Shown in pieces: positions 37,941-46,987 of a stretch of DNA of 55,663 nucleotides. The notes under the pieces were generated by a model, which did not search any database, was not told the origin of the DNA, and saw nothing but the letters and a program-made list of their open reading frames with translations. Position 1 is the first letter of the stretch; every line of letters starts with the position of its first letter. The translations under genes were made by a program, and so were the position numbers. Source of the stretch: Asaia bogorensis (GTDB lineage Bacteria > Pseudomonadota > Alphaproteobacteria > CACIAM-22H2); NCBI GenBank assembly GCA_945901855.1, contig CAMDLT010000024.1, positions 7,501-63,163 on the forward strand. The letters are read 5' to 3'.

Positions 37941-39895
37941 AGCACCACCTCGACCGCCAGATCGCGCGTGGCGCCCGTGCGGTTGACGAACGTCGTGCGC
38001 GTGTCGGCGTTGGCGCCAGTACCGTCGTCGTAGCGCACGGTCACGCGGTCGGTGGCGCTCGCGTTGGCGAGGCTGCCGCCGATCGTCAGCGGCTCGTCGC
38101 GCGCAGCGCCGGCCAGTTCGGTGAACTGGATTTCGGCGAGGAAGCTGTTTTGGGCCGCTCCATTGTGGGAAAAGTCGATCCACACATGATCCCAAACAGT
38201 GGTCGTATCGCTCGACACGATCGTGCGCGGATTGCCGCTCTCGTTTTCGGTATCGGTAAAGCTGATCGAACCGAGCGAAGTCCCGTCCGTGCGGCTCGCC
38301 GGCGCCGCACCGGTCTTGCCGCGCAGCACGAGCGTGACGGTCGGACTGAGGCCCACGACGTAGCCCGTATTGTTGCCGCCCCACACGACGGCTTGCGCGA
38401 TGCGCTTGCCAGGCGCGAAGGTTTTGCCCGCATGGCCGAACGTGGCAAGATTCTTGTAGCCGCAGCCGGCATTGTCTTGATTGGTAATGCCGTCGAAGAT
38501 GCCCGCCAAACCGCCATTGCCGGTGAAATCGCCGATTCGTGTGCCGGTGGCCCCCGCAACAAGCGCGGTCGCCAACACCTGGACCAGATACGCCGCCTGC
38601 TGGCGCTCGCGCGCACCGCTATCCGACCAATGCTGGACCGTAATTGCGCCGTCCATCGCGACGGCGGAATTGCGCGCCGTAAACACCGTGTCGCCGTCGG
38701 GGTCGAAGTCGATCTCGGTGGCGCTGGCGGCGTATCCCACTTGGCGCGTCGCGTTCTGGGTCCCCGTTGGCGGGACGGCGGGTGCGATCTGCGTGAAGGC
38801 GCCTGGCGTCGAACTCGCATAGACCGGCAACGCCGCCGTGAGACCGGCGAACCCGGAGACACGCCCCGGCTGCAGGCGCGCATTGCCGGTCGCGGCGGCC
38901 GCGATCGGCGCGAGCGCGACGCCCAGGCGCGGGCCGATGCGCACAGGGCCGGTCGCGTCGCTGTCGACCTTGTACCAACGCTCGGCACCGCCGCCGCGCT
39001 GGTTGTACACGTCTTGATAGACGAGATCGCGGATCGCCAGCGCCTCGCCGGCGACGATCGGCTGCGCGCTGCTGCCGATGTTGGTGAGCTGCGAACCGTC
39101 CACCGCGGGCAAACGGCCGGCGCCGTCGAGCTGTGGAACGTTGCTTGCGGCGGTGCCGACATCGAGCACAGCCGCCGTGCCAAGCCCGAGATTGCCGCGC
39201 GCCGCCGCAGCGCTCGTCGCACCGGTGCCGCCGCTGGCAAGCGCGAACGGCAGTGCAAGCGTTCCGGCAATCGCAGCGGCGCTCGCCGCTTGGATCGCGG
39301 CATCGGCGGCACTGGCGGCGGCGGCATTCTGCGACGTTGCAGCCGAAACTGCCGCCATCTCGGCCGCGGTTGCCGACAGGGCCGCACTGTTCGAACCCGC
39401 CTCGATCGTGCCAAGCGTCTGCGCCGACAGGATGGGATTGCCGGCATTGTCGAAGGCCAACATCTTGTTGGCGCGCAAGGCCGCAACCGGCAGCGTCGAT
39501 GCGGCGTTGTCGGCATCGTCGATCGGCAGCGACAGCGCGCGCGCAGCAGCAGCCTCGACCTGCTGCAGCGCTGCGGTTTGAAAGTCGAATTCGTCGTTCA
39601 GCGTTTTGGCGCGCAGATCGCCGCCTTCTTGGAAGTCGGTTTCGCGCTTGATCACCATGCGGCGCTGCACGACCACAACGGTCTCGGCGACGGGCGCCGT
39701 TGCGAACGTGGCAGCGCCGGTGCCGTTGGCGAGCAACGCAACGCTGACGCCCGACGCGACGGGCGTGCCGTCGGCGGTGACGAGCAATTCTTCGGGCCGG
39801 AACAGCACGAAGTCGAAGGTGAAAACGGTCTGGATGCCGTCGGCAACGTAGCGCTTTCGCGGCAAAGCGGCGGTGACTTTGAGATGTTCGCTCAT
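37937..39895 (-). CDS. Phage tail fibre protein, T7 gp17-like N-terminus
   Basis: A 652-residue protein starting at ATG 39895 (AAGGA upstream). Residues 1-110 match the T7 tail-fibre N-terminal domain pattern (RKRYVADGIQTVFTFDFVLF, then a polar beta-rich stretch and RRMVIKRETDFQEGGDLRAK). An alanine-rich helical and collagen-like-free shaft follows at 130-270 (many AA repeats, AASAADAAIQAASAAAIAGT). The C-terminal half is beta-rich with GVALAPIAAAATGNARL and concanavalin-like stretches ending in TRDLAVEVVL. It would attach to the portal-tail complex and bind the cell surface. The C-terminus is the most likely place of host specificity. Confidence 0.78.
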   Translation of the reverse strand: MSEHLKVTAALPRKRYVADGIQTVFTFDFVLFRPEELLVTADGTPVASGVSVALLANGTGAATFATAPVAETVVVVQRRMVIKRETDFQEGGDLRAKTLNDEFDFQTAALQQVEAAAARALSLPIDDADNAASTLPVAALRANKMLAFDNAGNPILSAQTLGTIEAGSNSAALSATAAEMAAVSAATSQNAAAASAADAAIQAASAAAIAGTLALPFALASGGTGATSAAAARGNLGLGTAAVLDVGTAASNVPQLDGAGRLPAVDGSQLTNIGSSAQPIVAGEALAIRDLVYQDVYNQRGGGAERWYKVDSDATGPVRIGPRLGVALAPIAAAATGNARLQPGRVSGFAGLTAALPVYASSTPGAFTQIAPAVPPTGTQNATRQVGYAASATEIDFDPDGDTVFTARNSAVAMDGAITVQHWSDSGARERQQAAYLVQVLATALVAGATGTRIGDFTGNGGLAGIFDGITNQDNAGCGYKNLATFGHAGKTFAPGKRIAQAVVWGGNNTGYVVGLSPTVTLVLRGKTGAAPASRTDGTSLGSISFTDTENESGNPRTIVSSDTTTVWDHVWIDFSHNGAAQNSFLAEIQFTELAGAARDEPLTIGGSLANASATDRVTVRYDDGTGANADTRTTFVNRTGATRDLAVEVVL

Positions 39896-39923
39896 GGGAG
39901 GGATCCTTCTTGAAGAGCCAGAT

Positions 39924-40394
39924 TCAGCGGGGGATTTTGCCGGCACCCCAATTGAGGAGGCCGAAGATGCGGTTGTTCACGCCCTGCGTGTCTTGAAGCA
40001 GGTTGCGTCGGCGCTGCTGGTCGATGCGCGAGAGCGAGTCCGAAAGTCCTTGCTCGAGACCGCCGACCTGCAAGCCGAACGCGCTGTCGCGCTCGGCCTG
40101 TTCGGCCTCGAACTCGCCCTCGACGCCCGACAGCAAGGCGCTGGCCGAACCGTCGCCTGCCGATAGACCGCGCGCGCCGAAGGACGCGCGGGCGCTGGCA
40201 GTCGCTTTCTCCAAAAGGTTGCGCCGCTTGCGCGCCTCGTTGCCATGCTGCAGCGCCATCAGCTGTCGCTGGCGCGCGGCGTTGGCCTCGATCGAGCGCT
40301 GTTGGGCATCGTTCTGGGCGTTCGCCGTGCTCGCCTGTTTGGCTTGCTGCGCGAGGCCCAGCGCGACCGTCGTCACGGTTTCCAATCCACTCAT
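39924..40394 (-). CDS. Small alanine/glutamine-rich phage protein (possible internal protein)
   Basis: A 156-residue, mostly helical protein rich in Ala, Gln, Arg and Glu (GLAQQAKQASTANAQNDAQQ, and GLSAGDGSASALLSGVEGEF). Its place between tail tubular B and the tail fibre corresponds to the internal (ejection) proteins of T7. Its size is close to that of gp14 (196 residues), and the ARGLSAGDGSA motif is common in small podovirus internal proteins. Start ATG 40394 overlaps the preceding stop as ATGA. The larger gp15 and gp16 equivalents are absent. Confidence 0.65.
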   Translation of the reverse strand: MSGLETVTTVALGLAQQAKQASTANAQNDAQQRSIEANAARQRQLMALQHGNEARKRRNLLEKATASARASFGARGLSAGDGSASALLSGVEGEFEAEQAERDSAFGLQVGGLEQGLSDSLSRIDQQRRRNLLQDTQGVNNRIFGLLNWGAGKIPR

Positions 40395-42298
40395 CGGTCG
40401 TTGACTTTCATTTCTTGGGTTGCGGAAAGCAGGGTGAAGGGCAGCGGTGCCGGCAATTCGATGCGCCACAGCGGATCGATGCTCGCGCGCTTCCAGCCCA
40501 GGGCGCGCATGCGCTTGTCGCCGGAAAACGGCGGCGGCGCCTGGCCAAGCGCGAACCCGTCGCCAAGGCCCCGGAACGGCACATCGACGAAGCCGCTGCC
40601 GGTATCGACGCGCAGCTGGCTGCTCTCGAGCAGTTTGAAGGTCGCCTCGATCAGCCGCACGCTGCGCGGCATGTTTGCGTTGCCGGGCGCGGCGGGCGGC
40701 AGCGGTTCGATTTCGCCCGTGAACGGGATGCCGATTTCGACCGTGGCGGGCGAACCGCGCGCGTCGATCTGGCCGTTTGCGGGCACGGCCGATCCCAGCG
40801 GCACATTGTCGGCAAGAATGCCGACATCCGTGCCGTCGAGGTGGGCAAGCCCCATCCAGACGCTGGCGCCGTCTGAGGGAACCAGCTTGACGGCCGCATC
40901 CATCGTAAAGGCGGGATCGAGACGCTCAAGCGACCAAACCGCGCCCCGTTCGACCGCAAGATAGGTTGCGTTCGCGACCACCGCGATGCTGCGAAACGCG
41001 CCTTGGGTGCTCTGCTTGGTCCACGCCGTCACCTGCTCGGCGCGATAGATCGTCACGGTCGCCATCGTGCCGTCCGCGTTGACGATGTGGACCAGCCGAT
41101 CGTCGGGATCGTAGTCGAGCGCCACCGGATCCAGCACCAGATGCGGGGCAAGAAGGGCCAGATCCGTCGCCTGATAGGCCTGTTCGGAATCCGCGAACAG
41201 AAACTCGCGCAGATCGCGCCCGCCGCTGCCGACAAACAGCGTCGCGCCATCGACGTCGCGCGGGCGCACCGATCGGTCGATCGGACTGCCGATGCGCGTT
41301 TGGCGGTTGATCTGCACGTTCTCGGGCGTCAGCGGATCGCCCGTCACCATCCATTCCGCGCCCGAGGTGAAAACCTGCAAATGGCGTCCGGAAAACACAT
41401 GGCGGATCGCGTTGACCTGATCCGAGAGCAGTGCAAATTCGATCGCCTCGTCGTCGAGCGCCGTGCCCAGATCGAAGTTGAACAGATCGCCCGATTTCGA
41501 CAGCCACAAACGGTTGGGCAGGTCGCGCGAACCGCCGATCACCAGACGATCCTGATGGAACGTCACGCAGATCGGCCAACCGCGCAGCGCGCACAATGCC
41601 TGTTCTTCCCAATCGGTCGTCGCATTCGTATCGGGCAGCGCTTGACCGGACACGATCGTCGCTGCAACCACGGTCGGGCTGGTATAGCCCGTGATCGTCG
41701 CTTCCTTTTTGGCGATGCGAAGGCGCAGCCCCACATGTCCGGCCGAAAACACGCTGGCCGAGGCCGTCAGCGTGATCGCCCCCGTCGTTGCGGACGGCGT
41801 CACGGTCGCGGCATCGGGGGCGAACTTATGGTAGGGTTGCTGGATAGCGCCCTTCTCCTCGAAGAAGCTCCATTGCGCGATCGTCCAGCTGGCATGCGCC
41901 GTGCGCGTGATGCGCTGGGGCGGCACGTCCGGGTGGACGACCAGCAGCGTGTCGGCGCTTTGCGTCCAGGCGATCTGGCCGAGCTGGGCGCCGGTCCAAG
42001 GCGTTGCAAGATTTGCGACCTGCACGCCGTTGCGGAACACCAGCATCCGCCCGTCGCACAGCGCCAGCAGATAGGCCTGCTCGGTATTGAACTCGAACGC
42101 GATCAGGCGCGCTTTTCCCGGCAACCCCGCGATGCGCGCCAGGCCCGGCCGCCGACGCACGCCGCCCGACGGCAGCACGGTCACATTGCGCAGCCGCCGC
42201 GCTCCGTTTTCGTAGGCGCGCAGATCGATGCGCCCGAGCATCGAGGGGCCGATTTCGCCCGAAGCGAAACTGGTCTTGGTCAGGCGTGCGATGCTCAT
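40391..42298 (-). CDS. Tail tubular protein B-like (tail nozzle)
   Basis: A 635-residue beta-rich protein in the place of T7 gp12 (794 residues). The N-terminus SFASGEIGPSMLGRIDLRAY followed by NVTVLPSGGVRRRPG is characteristic of the podovirus tail-nozzle family. VTFHQDRLVIGGSRDLPNRL and LFVGSGGRDLREFLFADSEQ are beta-propeller-like parts. It forms the distal tail tube. The start at ATG 42298 overlaps the tail tubular A stop as ATGA. Confidence 0.82.
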   Translation of the reverse strand: MSIARLTKTSFASGEIGPSMLGRIDLRAYENGARRLRNVTVLPSGGVRRRPGLARIAGLPGKARLIAFEFNTEQAYLLALCDGRMLVFRNGVQVANLATPWTGAQLGQIAWTQSADTLLVVHPDVPPQRITRTAHASWTIAQWSFFEEKGAIQQPYHKFAPDAATVTPSATTGAITLTASASVFSAGHVGLRLRIAKKEATITGYTSPTVVAATIVSGQALPDTNATTDWEEQALCALRGWPICVTFHQDRLVIGGSRDLPNRLWLSKSGDLFNFDLGTALDDEAIEFALLSDQVNAIRHVFSGRHLQVFTSGAEWMVTGDPLTPENVQINRQTRIGSPIDRSVRPRDVDGATLFVGSGGRDLREFLFADSEQAYQATDLALLAPHLVLDPVALDYDPDDRLVHIVNADGTMATVTIYRAEQVTAWTKQSTQGAFRSIAVVANATYLAVERGAVWSLERLDPAFTMDAAVKLVPSDGASVWMGLAHLDGTDVGILADNVPLGSAVPANGQIDARGSPATVEIGIPFTGEIEPLPPAAPGNANMPRSVRLIEATFKLLESSQLRVDTGSGFVDVPFRGLGDGFALGQAPPPFSGDKRMRALGWKRASIDPLWRIELPAPLPFTLLSATQEMKVNDR

Positions 42299-42864
42299 CG
42301 GCGCGCCTCCACCAACGTGAAGTCCTCGAAGCGCTGCGGCGTGTCCTGCTGGGCATCGACCAGGCGCGCGCGGCGAAACTCGTTTTCGGCGAGCTTGTAG
42401 AGCAGCTCGGCACGGCTCGTGCTCTCGGTCACGGGCAGGCAAAACTCCGCCGCCAAAATTGCGATCAGCGCGGAATCGAAGAACGGCGGAAACGCCCGTT
42501 CGTCGGGCCGAAAGATGTACGACAGCATCACGTGCTGGGTGTCGGCATGCAGCGTCGATTCGACGATCCGATATTCCACGCCGCGCCCGCGCCCGCCCTG
42601 CCCGACCGACAAAGCGCGCAAAAAATCGGGCGGCAATTGGAACGCGTAGCGATGGTCGGCAACGGGGTCGCTTGCAAGGCGCGGCAACGCGCGCTGCGCG
42701 CTTGCGAAGCTCCACGGATGGGCCGAAATCAGGCCGTCGCGCACCGACGGGAACAGCGCGGCGGCGACCTGGGATTCGACCGTTCCCTCGGCGAACGACG
42801 CGATCGGCTGGGCGCCCAGTTTGATGAGCGCGCGCGAGCATAGGGCGATCTGGGAAAGAGCCAT
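42295..42864 (-). CDS. Tail tubular protein A-like (tail adaptor)
   Basis: A 189-residue protein in the place of T7 gp11 (196 residues). The N-terminal pattern QIALCSRALIKLGAQPIASF followed by FPSVRDGLISAHPWSFA, and the late part FFDSALIAILAAEFCLPVTE, are typical of podovirus adaptor proteins that join portal and nozzle. GGAGG lies 8 bases upstream of ATG 42864. Confidence 0.83.
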   Translation of the reverse strand: MALSQIALCSRALIKLGAQPIASFAEGTVESQVAAALFPSVRDGLISAHPWSFASAQRALPRLASDPVADHRYAFQLPPDFLRALSVGQGGRGRGVEYRIVESTLHADTQHVMLSYIFRPDERAFPPFFDSALIAILAAEFCLPVTESTSRAELLYKLAENEFRRARLVDAQQDTPQRFEDFTLVEARR

Positions 42865-42932
42865 ATATACAGCCTCCGATGGTTAAGCGGGGGAAGCGGC
42901 GAGCGCATGCGGGCGCCCGCCGCCCCGTTGCG

Positions 42933-43202
42933 TCAGTCGGTGTCCGTGGTGTCGAACACCGTCATGTTGGCGAGGTCCACCGTGCCGCTCGCGACCGAGA
43001 CGATCGCGAACACGCCGTTCTGGGGCGTCGATGCCGTCGCGACGTTGGCGAGCACCATGTCGCCCACATGCAGCATGTCGGCTGCCGAGTTGAAGTACCC
43101 GGTCGTGTCGACGACAGCGGCGGCGTCGGGGGTGGTGTAGTGCCACAGCGTGAAGCCGTTGGCGTAGGCGAGGACCGACAGGTTCTTGATTTCGAAAGCC
43201 AT
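42933..43202 (-). CDS. Small phage structural protein (possible head decoration)
   Basis: An 89-residue protein with alternating hydrophobic beta strands (IKNLSVLAYANGFTLWHY, VGDMVLANVA, NGVFAIVSVASGTVDLANMT) and an acidic C-terminus. It was not recognised as a named family. It directly follows the capsid gene by 10 bases and has a very strong ribosome binding site (AAGGAGG). Abundant synthesis next to capsid suggests a head-decoration or stabilising protein; this is inference from position. Confidence 0.62.
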   Translation of the reverse strand: MAFEIKNLSVLAYANGFTLWHYTTPDAAAVVDTTGYFNSAADMLHVGDMVLANVATASTPQNGVFAIVSVASGTVDLANMTVFDTTDTD

Positions 43203-43212
43203 GGCTTCCTCC

Positions 43213-44025
43213 TTATTCTTTGCAGCGCAGGGTGACGACGCCGGCGGCGTCGATGATGCCGGCGCCCTGGCTCATCATGTTGCTGATGAAGTACGAGGCC
43301 CGGTCGCCGTGCCACGACAGGTCGCTCTTGACCTCGCAGCCCGCCGCATGGCCCACCGACGTCTTGTGGAACCAATGGCACAGCCGCACGCCTGCGCTTG
43401 CCGTGAGGCCGGAATGCGGCATCCACAGCGTGCCGAGCCATTTTTTGGCTTGCGTGCCTTGCCAGGGCAGATCCGCGTCGCCCACATAGTCGGCGTTGGC
43501 GAACTCGTCGATGGCGAGCAGCTCCGACCACTGTTTCCAACCGATGACGGCGGTGCGTTCGCCGTCGTCGGGCACGTCCTGCCCGCCGAGTTTTTCGAAG
43601 GCGCTCAGGATCTTCGCTTTGGTCAGGCCGTCGGTATTGAGCCCGGCGAAGTTGGTCGAGGTGTTCAGCGCTTCGATGATCAGTTCGTCGGTCTTGCGAC
43701 CGAGCGCGTAGGCGCCCGAATTCACGAGCGCCGAGCGTTCGTCGCCCGCGGTCTTGATTTCGTCGAGCGCGTCGAGCCATTCGCCCGCGTAGTAGTCCTT
43801 GAGGAACACTTCGACGGTCGAATGTTCGACATTCATCACCGGCACCGCCGCGTGGCGCGCCTTGGTCGACGCGGCCCCGCGGCCCATTTTCTGGAACACG
43901 GTGGACGCGCCCTGCTCGGTCTTCTTGGAGCGCACGGTCGGGCGCAGTTTCGAGCCGAGACGCTGGTACGAGAGATGGACCTCGCTCTCGAACTGTTTCA
44001 CGAAAGATTTGTCGATGTCGGGCAT
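43213..44025 (-). CDS. Probable major capsid protein
   Basis: A 270-residue protein between scaffold and the small decoration-like protein. It begins MPDIDKSFVKQFESEVHLSY. It contains LRPTVRSKK, an AYALGRKTDELIIEALN helix, GERTAVIGWKQWSELLAIDE, and ends in a beta-rich part (DRASYFISNMMSQGAGIIDA). The GRKTDELIIEALN helix with neighbouring strands is a pattern seen in HK97-fold capsid proteins of podovirus-like prophages. It is shorter than T7 gp10A (345 residues). Identity rests on position and pattern. A strong promoter and a 230-base leader precede it. Confidence 0.72.
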   Translation of the reverse strand: MPDIDKSFVKQFESEVHLSYQRLGSKLRPTVRSKKTEQGASTVFQKMGRGAASTKARHAAVPVMNVEHSTVEVFLKDYYAGEWLDALDEIKTAGDERSALVNSGAYALGRKTDELIIEALNTSTNFAGLNTDGLTKAKILSAFEKLGGQDVPDDGERTAVIGWKQWSELLAIDEFANADYVGDADLPWQGTQAKKWLGTLWMPHSGLTASAGVRLCHWFHKTSVGHAAGCEVKSDLSWHGDRASYFISNMMSQGAGIIDAAGVVTLRCKE

Positions 44026-44262
44026 GGCTGCCTCTCTGTGGGGTTTGGGGGTTCAAAGCCGCGCGCGCGGGTTGCCGGGCGCGGCGCCGAAACGGCCGTG
44101 CCACGACCCGTAACGGGTGCGGGATCTGGCGGGGCGCCGGAGAGGCCGCGCCGCGCGCCTGGCCCCAGAGGGGCGGAGCGCCGGGCGGTTGTCTCGCCGG
44201 GAGAGCGTCGAAGGCGGGCGCCGTTGTCCGGCGGAAAATCCGAGCCGGGCGGAGCGTATTTC
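44026..44262 (-). other. GC-rich structured leader of the capsid gene
   Basis: A non-coding stretch of about 237 bases between the promoter at 44263 and the capsid start. It is very GC-rich and contains several short inverted repeats, such as GCCCC-AGA-GGGGC near 44162 and ACCCGTTACGGG near 44110. I see no convincing reading frame. It may form a stable 5' structure affecting mRNA stability or translation. Confidence 0.5.
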
Positions 44263-44291
44263 TATATACTATTGAAGATTGAAATTGTCAA
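44263..44291 (-). promoter_or_regulatory. Sigma-70-type promoter before the capsid gene
   Basis: On the minus strand TTGACA (44291-44286), 17 bases, then TATATA (44268-44263) followed by G. This is a perfect -35 and a good -10 at ideal spacing. It lies directly after the scaffold stop codon and would start transcription near 44256, leaving a leader of about 230 bases before the capsid ATG. A near copy lies at 46959-46987. Confidence 0.75.
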
Positions 44292-44301
44292 GCCTCGTTC
44301 G

Positions 44302-45078
44302 TCACTTCTGGTCGGGATAGAGGCGCTTGAATCCCTCCGCCACGGTGCGCACGATTTCGGGATCGTGGTCGCGCCAGTAGCGCTTGTCGGCCATCAGCTT
44401 GCGAAGCTCCGTTTCGTCCGCAGGACCCGCCGCGCCGCCGCCGAGCCCGCGCAAACTGGGTTCGCCCGAATTCATCAGCCGGTGCAGGGCGCGCACGCCC
44501 TCGGGCGTCGCGGCCAAAGCTTCGTAGACGGAAGCGGGCAGATTCGCTTCGCCCCAGCGCGCCATTTGCGGGGCAAGGCTGTCCCATTTTTCCGCGCCGC
44601 CGAATTCGTCGGCCAATTTTGTGCGCGTCGTTTCGGTGCGGTAGGTGTCGGCATAGTCGCGCACCATCGGCACCAGGCGCTCGATCGCAAGATCGTAGAC
44701 AAGTTGCGCTTGGCGCGGCGAGAAGCCGGCTTCGTGCAGGCGCTTGTTCACGTCCGGGTCGATCTGCAGCAAATCGTCCTTCATGTCGATGCGATAGGCG
44801 TCGGGCGCGTCGGGCACGCCGAGCGCTTTTCGCCAGCTCTGTTCCCAATCTTTGGCTTGGGGCCCGGGGATCATGCCGGAGAGTTTTCGCTCGAGTTCGG
44901 AATAGGATTTTGTCAGCGCGTCGATGCGCACTTGCTTGGCCTCCGGGTCCCAAAACTTCTCCGGCACGTGGTTGGGTCGCGCGTTGTTTTGAGCAGCCGG
45001 GGTGGCTGCAAGCGGCTCGCTCGGCGCCGGGGCTTGGGGCACCGGCGTTTCGGTTTGCGTCAGAAGATTTGCAGACAT
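44302..45078 (-). CDS. Phage scaffold (capsid assembly) protein
   Basis: A 258-residue protein between portal and capsid, the T7 gp9 place. The N-terminus is disordered and Pro/Ala-rich (QTETPVPQAPAPSEP). Then come VPEKFWDPEAKQVRIDALTK, typical of phage scaffold proteins, and charged helices (YDLAIERLVPMVRDYADTY). The C-terminal lysine-ended helix (RTVAEGFKRLYPDQK) could bind capsid. ATG 45078 is preceded by AAAGGA. A much longer frame open upstream overlaps the portal gene and is not real. Confidence 0.78.
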   Translation of the reverse strand: MSANLLTQTETPVPQAPAPSEPLAATPAAQNNARPNHVPEKFWDPEAKQVRIDALTKSYSELERKLSGMIPGPQAKDWEQSWRKALGVPDAPDAYRIDMKDDLLQIDPDVNKRLHEAGFSPRQAQLVYDLAIERLVPMVRDYADTYRTETTRTKLADEFGGAEKWDSLAPQMARWGEANLPASVYEALAATPEGVRALHRLMNSGEPSLRGLGGGAAGPADETELRKLMADKRYWRDHDPEIVRTVAEGFKRLYPDQK

Positions 45079-45104
45079 CGCTCGTTCCTTTCTGTTTTGC
45101 GTGG

Positions 45105-46631
45105 CTATTGTCCCGAAGCGGGCTGGCCCAGGGCGTGGGCGAGCATGGCTTCGGCATTTTGCAGCAGCGGCTGGAGGGGGTTGGGCGGACGCACAAGATC
45201 GGCCGGGACCGACAAAGCGCGCGCCATCCAGCGCGCGGTCGCGCCCGCATCGATCACGGCCTGCCCTTCGGGACCCAGCACTGCTGCCTGCTGGACCCAC
45301 AACATGGCGTTGCGCACGTCGTCTTGCGCCTGGATGCGCGCGAGCGGCGATTTGTACTGCAGATCGACCGTTTGGCCGTCGACGAGCACGGGCGGGATTT
45401 CCCCGCGCCGCCGCAAGATTGCCAGCGCCCGCGAGACCAGCGGCGTCAGCAATTCGGTCTGCAGGCGGCCGTACGTGGCCCCCAGCACGCGCGACATTTC
45501 GGCCGCGCGTTCCATCACCTCGGTTGCCGTCATTTTGGGCGCGTCGATCTGCCCCAACCGGTCGGCCAGCATCGCATGGCGGATGCGTCCGCGCAGATCT
45601 TCGAGCACCAGGTTGGAGACGTCGAACCGGCCCGGCGCTTCGAGCGGCGTCAAACCCGCCGAACCCACGGCCTTGGGGATGATCGTGCCGGGTTGCAGCT
45701 TGACGTTGGCCGGGTTCAGCACGCCGTCGTCGTCGGCCTGCCAGATTCCCGTCACCGCGATCGACGCGTTTTTGAGCACGAGTTCGACCACTTTGTTGGC
45801 GGTCTTGATGTCGGGCAACGCCTTCATGACGGGCGAGCGCCCGTAGACTTCGCCCGGTGCCTTGAGCCAGCGGAAGCACAAAAACGGCGATTGCGCGAAC
45901 TGCCCTTCGGCCAGCACGACAGGCGCGCCGCCGTCGGGCGAGGCTTCGAGCAGCGCCGTATAGCGAAAGGCGGACCCTTCCTGGATCGTCGCTTCGATCA
46001 CGGTGTGGCGCCGCTCCGACTTCTGGCTGTCGGACTTCAGGCTCGCGGGCAGTTGGGCCTTGGGGAAGCGCGCCTGCAGCCGCTCGAAGCGCATTTCGCT
46101 CGCGCGGAACACGACATCGAACGCGCCGTCGGCGCTTTCGTCGAGCGCCATCTGCCCGACCGGAACGGCCGTGAAGCGGAACGCGGAGTCGCCGCCAAGC
46201 GGCGCTTCTTCGAACTGCAGCGTGGCCGTGCCTGCGACCACGAGGTCCAGAAAGCACTGGTGCACTTCCATCGCGAAGTTCGAGCGGTCGAAATGCCCTT
46301 GCAGCACCGAGGCCGCACGCTCGAGCACTTCGCCCACGGCCGTGCGGTGCATCTCCGGCACTTCGTCGCCGGGCTGAAGCCCGAACCAACGCGACCAGGG
46401 CGGCACCAATTGCGACATCAGCGAGGCCGCCAACTGTTCGGCCGCGTCGGCGGCGGTGCCGTCGAACAGCCGGTCGCCGCGCCGGTCGCCGCCCGCGAAC
46501 GGCGTGCGTTGGGGCAAAGCGAAATCGTAGCAATCCTGCCACGACGCCTCCCACAGGGCGCGTTGCTGCTTGGCGCGCCGGTAGCGCGCCATCAGCTCGT
46601 TCGCATCGAGCGACGCGGTTGCTTGGGCCAT
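45105..46631 (-). CDS. Phage portal (head-tail connector) protein, T7 gp8-like
   Basis: Dodecameric DNA-entry ring of the head, 508 residues (T7 gp8 is 536). The pattern QQRALWEASWQDCYDFALPQ, then DRLFDGTAADAAEQLAASLM and PPWSRWFGLQPGD near the start is the head-tail connector family signature. GEVYGRSPVMKALPDIKTAN and the helix MTATEVMERAAEMSRVLGAT are in the wing and crown part. It forms a unit with the small protein upstream and the scaffold downstream. Confidence 0.88.
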   Translation of the reverse strand: MAQATASLDANELMARYRRAKQQRALWEASWQDCYDFALPQRTPFAGGDRRGDRLFDGTAADAAEQLAASLMSQLVPPWSRWFGLQPGDEVPEMHRTAVGEVLERAASVLQGHFDRSNFAMEVHQCFLDLVVAGTATLQFEEAPLGGDSAFRFTAVPVGQMALDESADGAFDVVFRASEMRFERLQARFPKAQLPASLKSDSQKSERRHTVIEATIQEGSAFRYTALLEASPDGGAPVVLAEGQFAQSPFLCFRWLKAPGEVYGRSPVMKALPDIKTANKVVELVLKNASIAVTGIWQADDDGVLNPANVKLQPGTIIPKAVGSAGLTPLEAPGRFDVSNLVLEDLRGRIRHAMLADRLGQIDAPKMTATEVMERAAEMSRVLGATYGRLQTELLTPLVSRALAILRRRGEIPPVLVDGQTVDLQYKSPLARIQAQDDVRNAMLWVQQAAVLGPEGQAVIDAGATARWMARALSVPADLVRPPNPLQPLLQNAEAMLAHALGQPASGQ

Positions 46632-46634
46632 CGC

Positions 46635-46850
46635 TTAGGACCCCAACCGCGTGCCAAGCGAACCGCTGTCCGCCGCAGCGACCAACGCGCCGCTGCCGCC
46701 CGCCGCCGTCAAACCTGCGCGCCCGCGACGGCGCCGAATAAGCGCCTTGATCCGCGCCTCGCGCGCTTCCTTGTCGGTATCGATCGGTTCCGGCAACGGC
46801 GGGGGTGCCGCTGGCGCTGGCGCCGACGGCGCCGAGATAAATCCACCCAT
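46635..46850 (-). CDS. Small Pro/Arg-rich phage protein
   Basis: A 71-residue protein starting at ATG 46850, chosen because AAAGGAGG stands just upstream; the longer frame to 46958 overlaps the promoter. It begins MGGFISAPSAPAPAAPPPLP, then a charged stretch with KALIRRRRGRAG, and ends Gly/Ser-rich. Function unknown. It is the first gene after promoter 46959-46987 and precedes portal by 3 bases. Small genes of this kind precede the connector gene in several podovirus-like prophages. Confidence 0.65.
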   Translation of the reverse strand: MGGFISAPSAPAPAAPPPLPEPIDTDKEAREARIKALIRRRRGRAGLTAAGGSGALVAAADSGSLGTRLGS

Positions 46851-46958
46851 CGAACGTCCTCCTTTCAGAACTCTAGAATTCAATCCCTCTGCCCCCGAAA
46901 CCCGCCTTGTACGGGTGCATCGGAAACAAAATTGATGACCCGGTGGAGCCACAATCAC

Positions 46959-46987
46959 TATATATTCATTGATAGGTGAATTGTCAA
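46959..46987 (-). promoter_or_regulatory. Sigma-70-type promoter before the small protein and portal genes
   Basis: On the minus strand TTGACA (46987-46982), 17 bases, then TATATA (46964-46959) followed by G. The -35 overlaps the stop codon of the 144-residue gene. The predicted start near 46952 leaves a leader of about 100 bases before ATG 46850. It is nearly the same as the promoter at 44263-44291, including the bases next to both hexamers. Confidence 0.75.

Noticed and set aside
44302..46554. Long 750-codon frame joining scaffold to sequence across the portal gene
   Set aside because: Only the part from ATG 45078 encodes a scaffold-like protein; the remainder is out of frame with the portal gene, which has its own start and family pattern.
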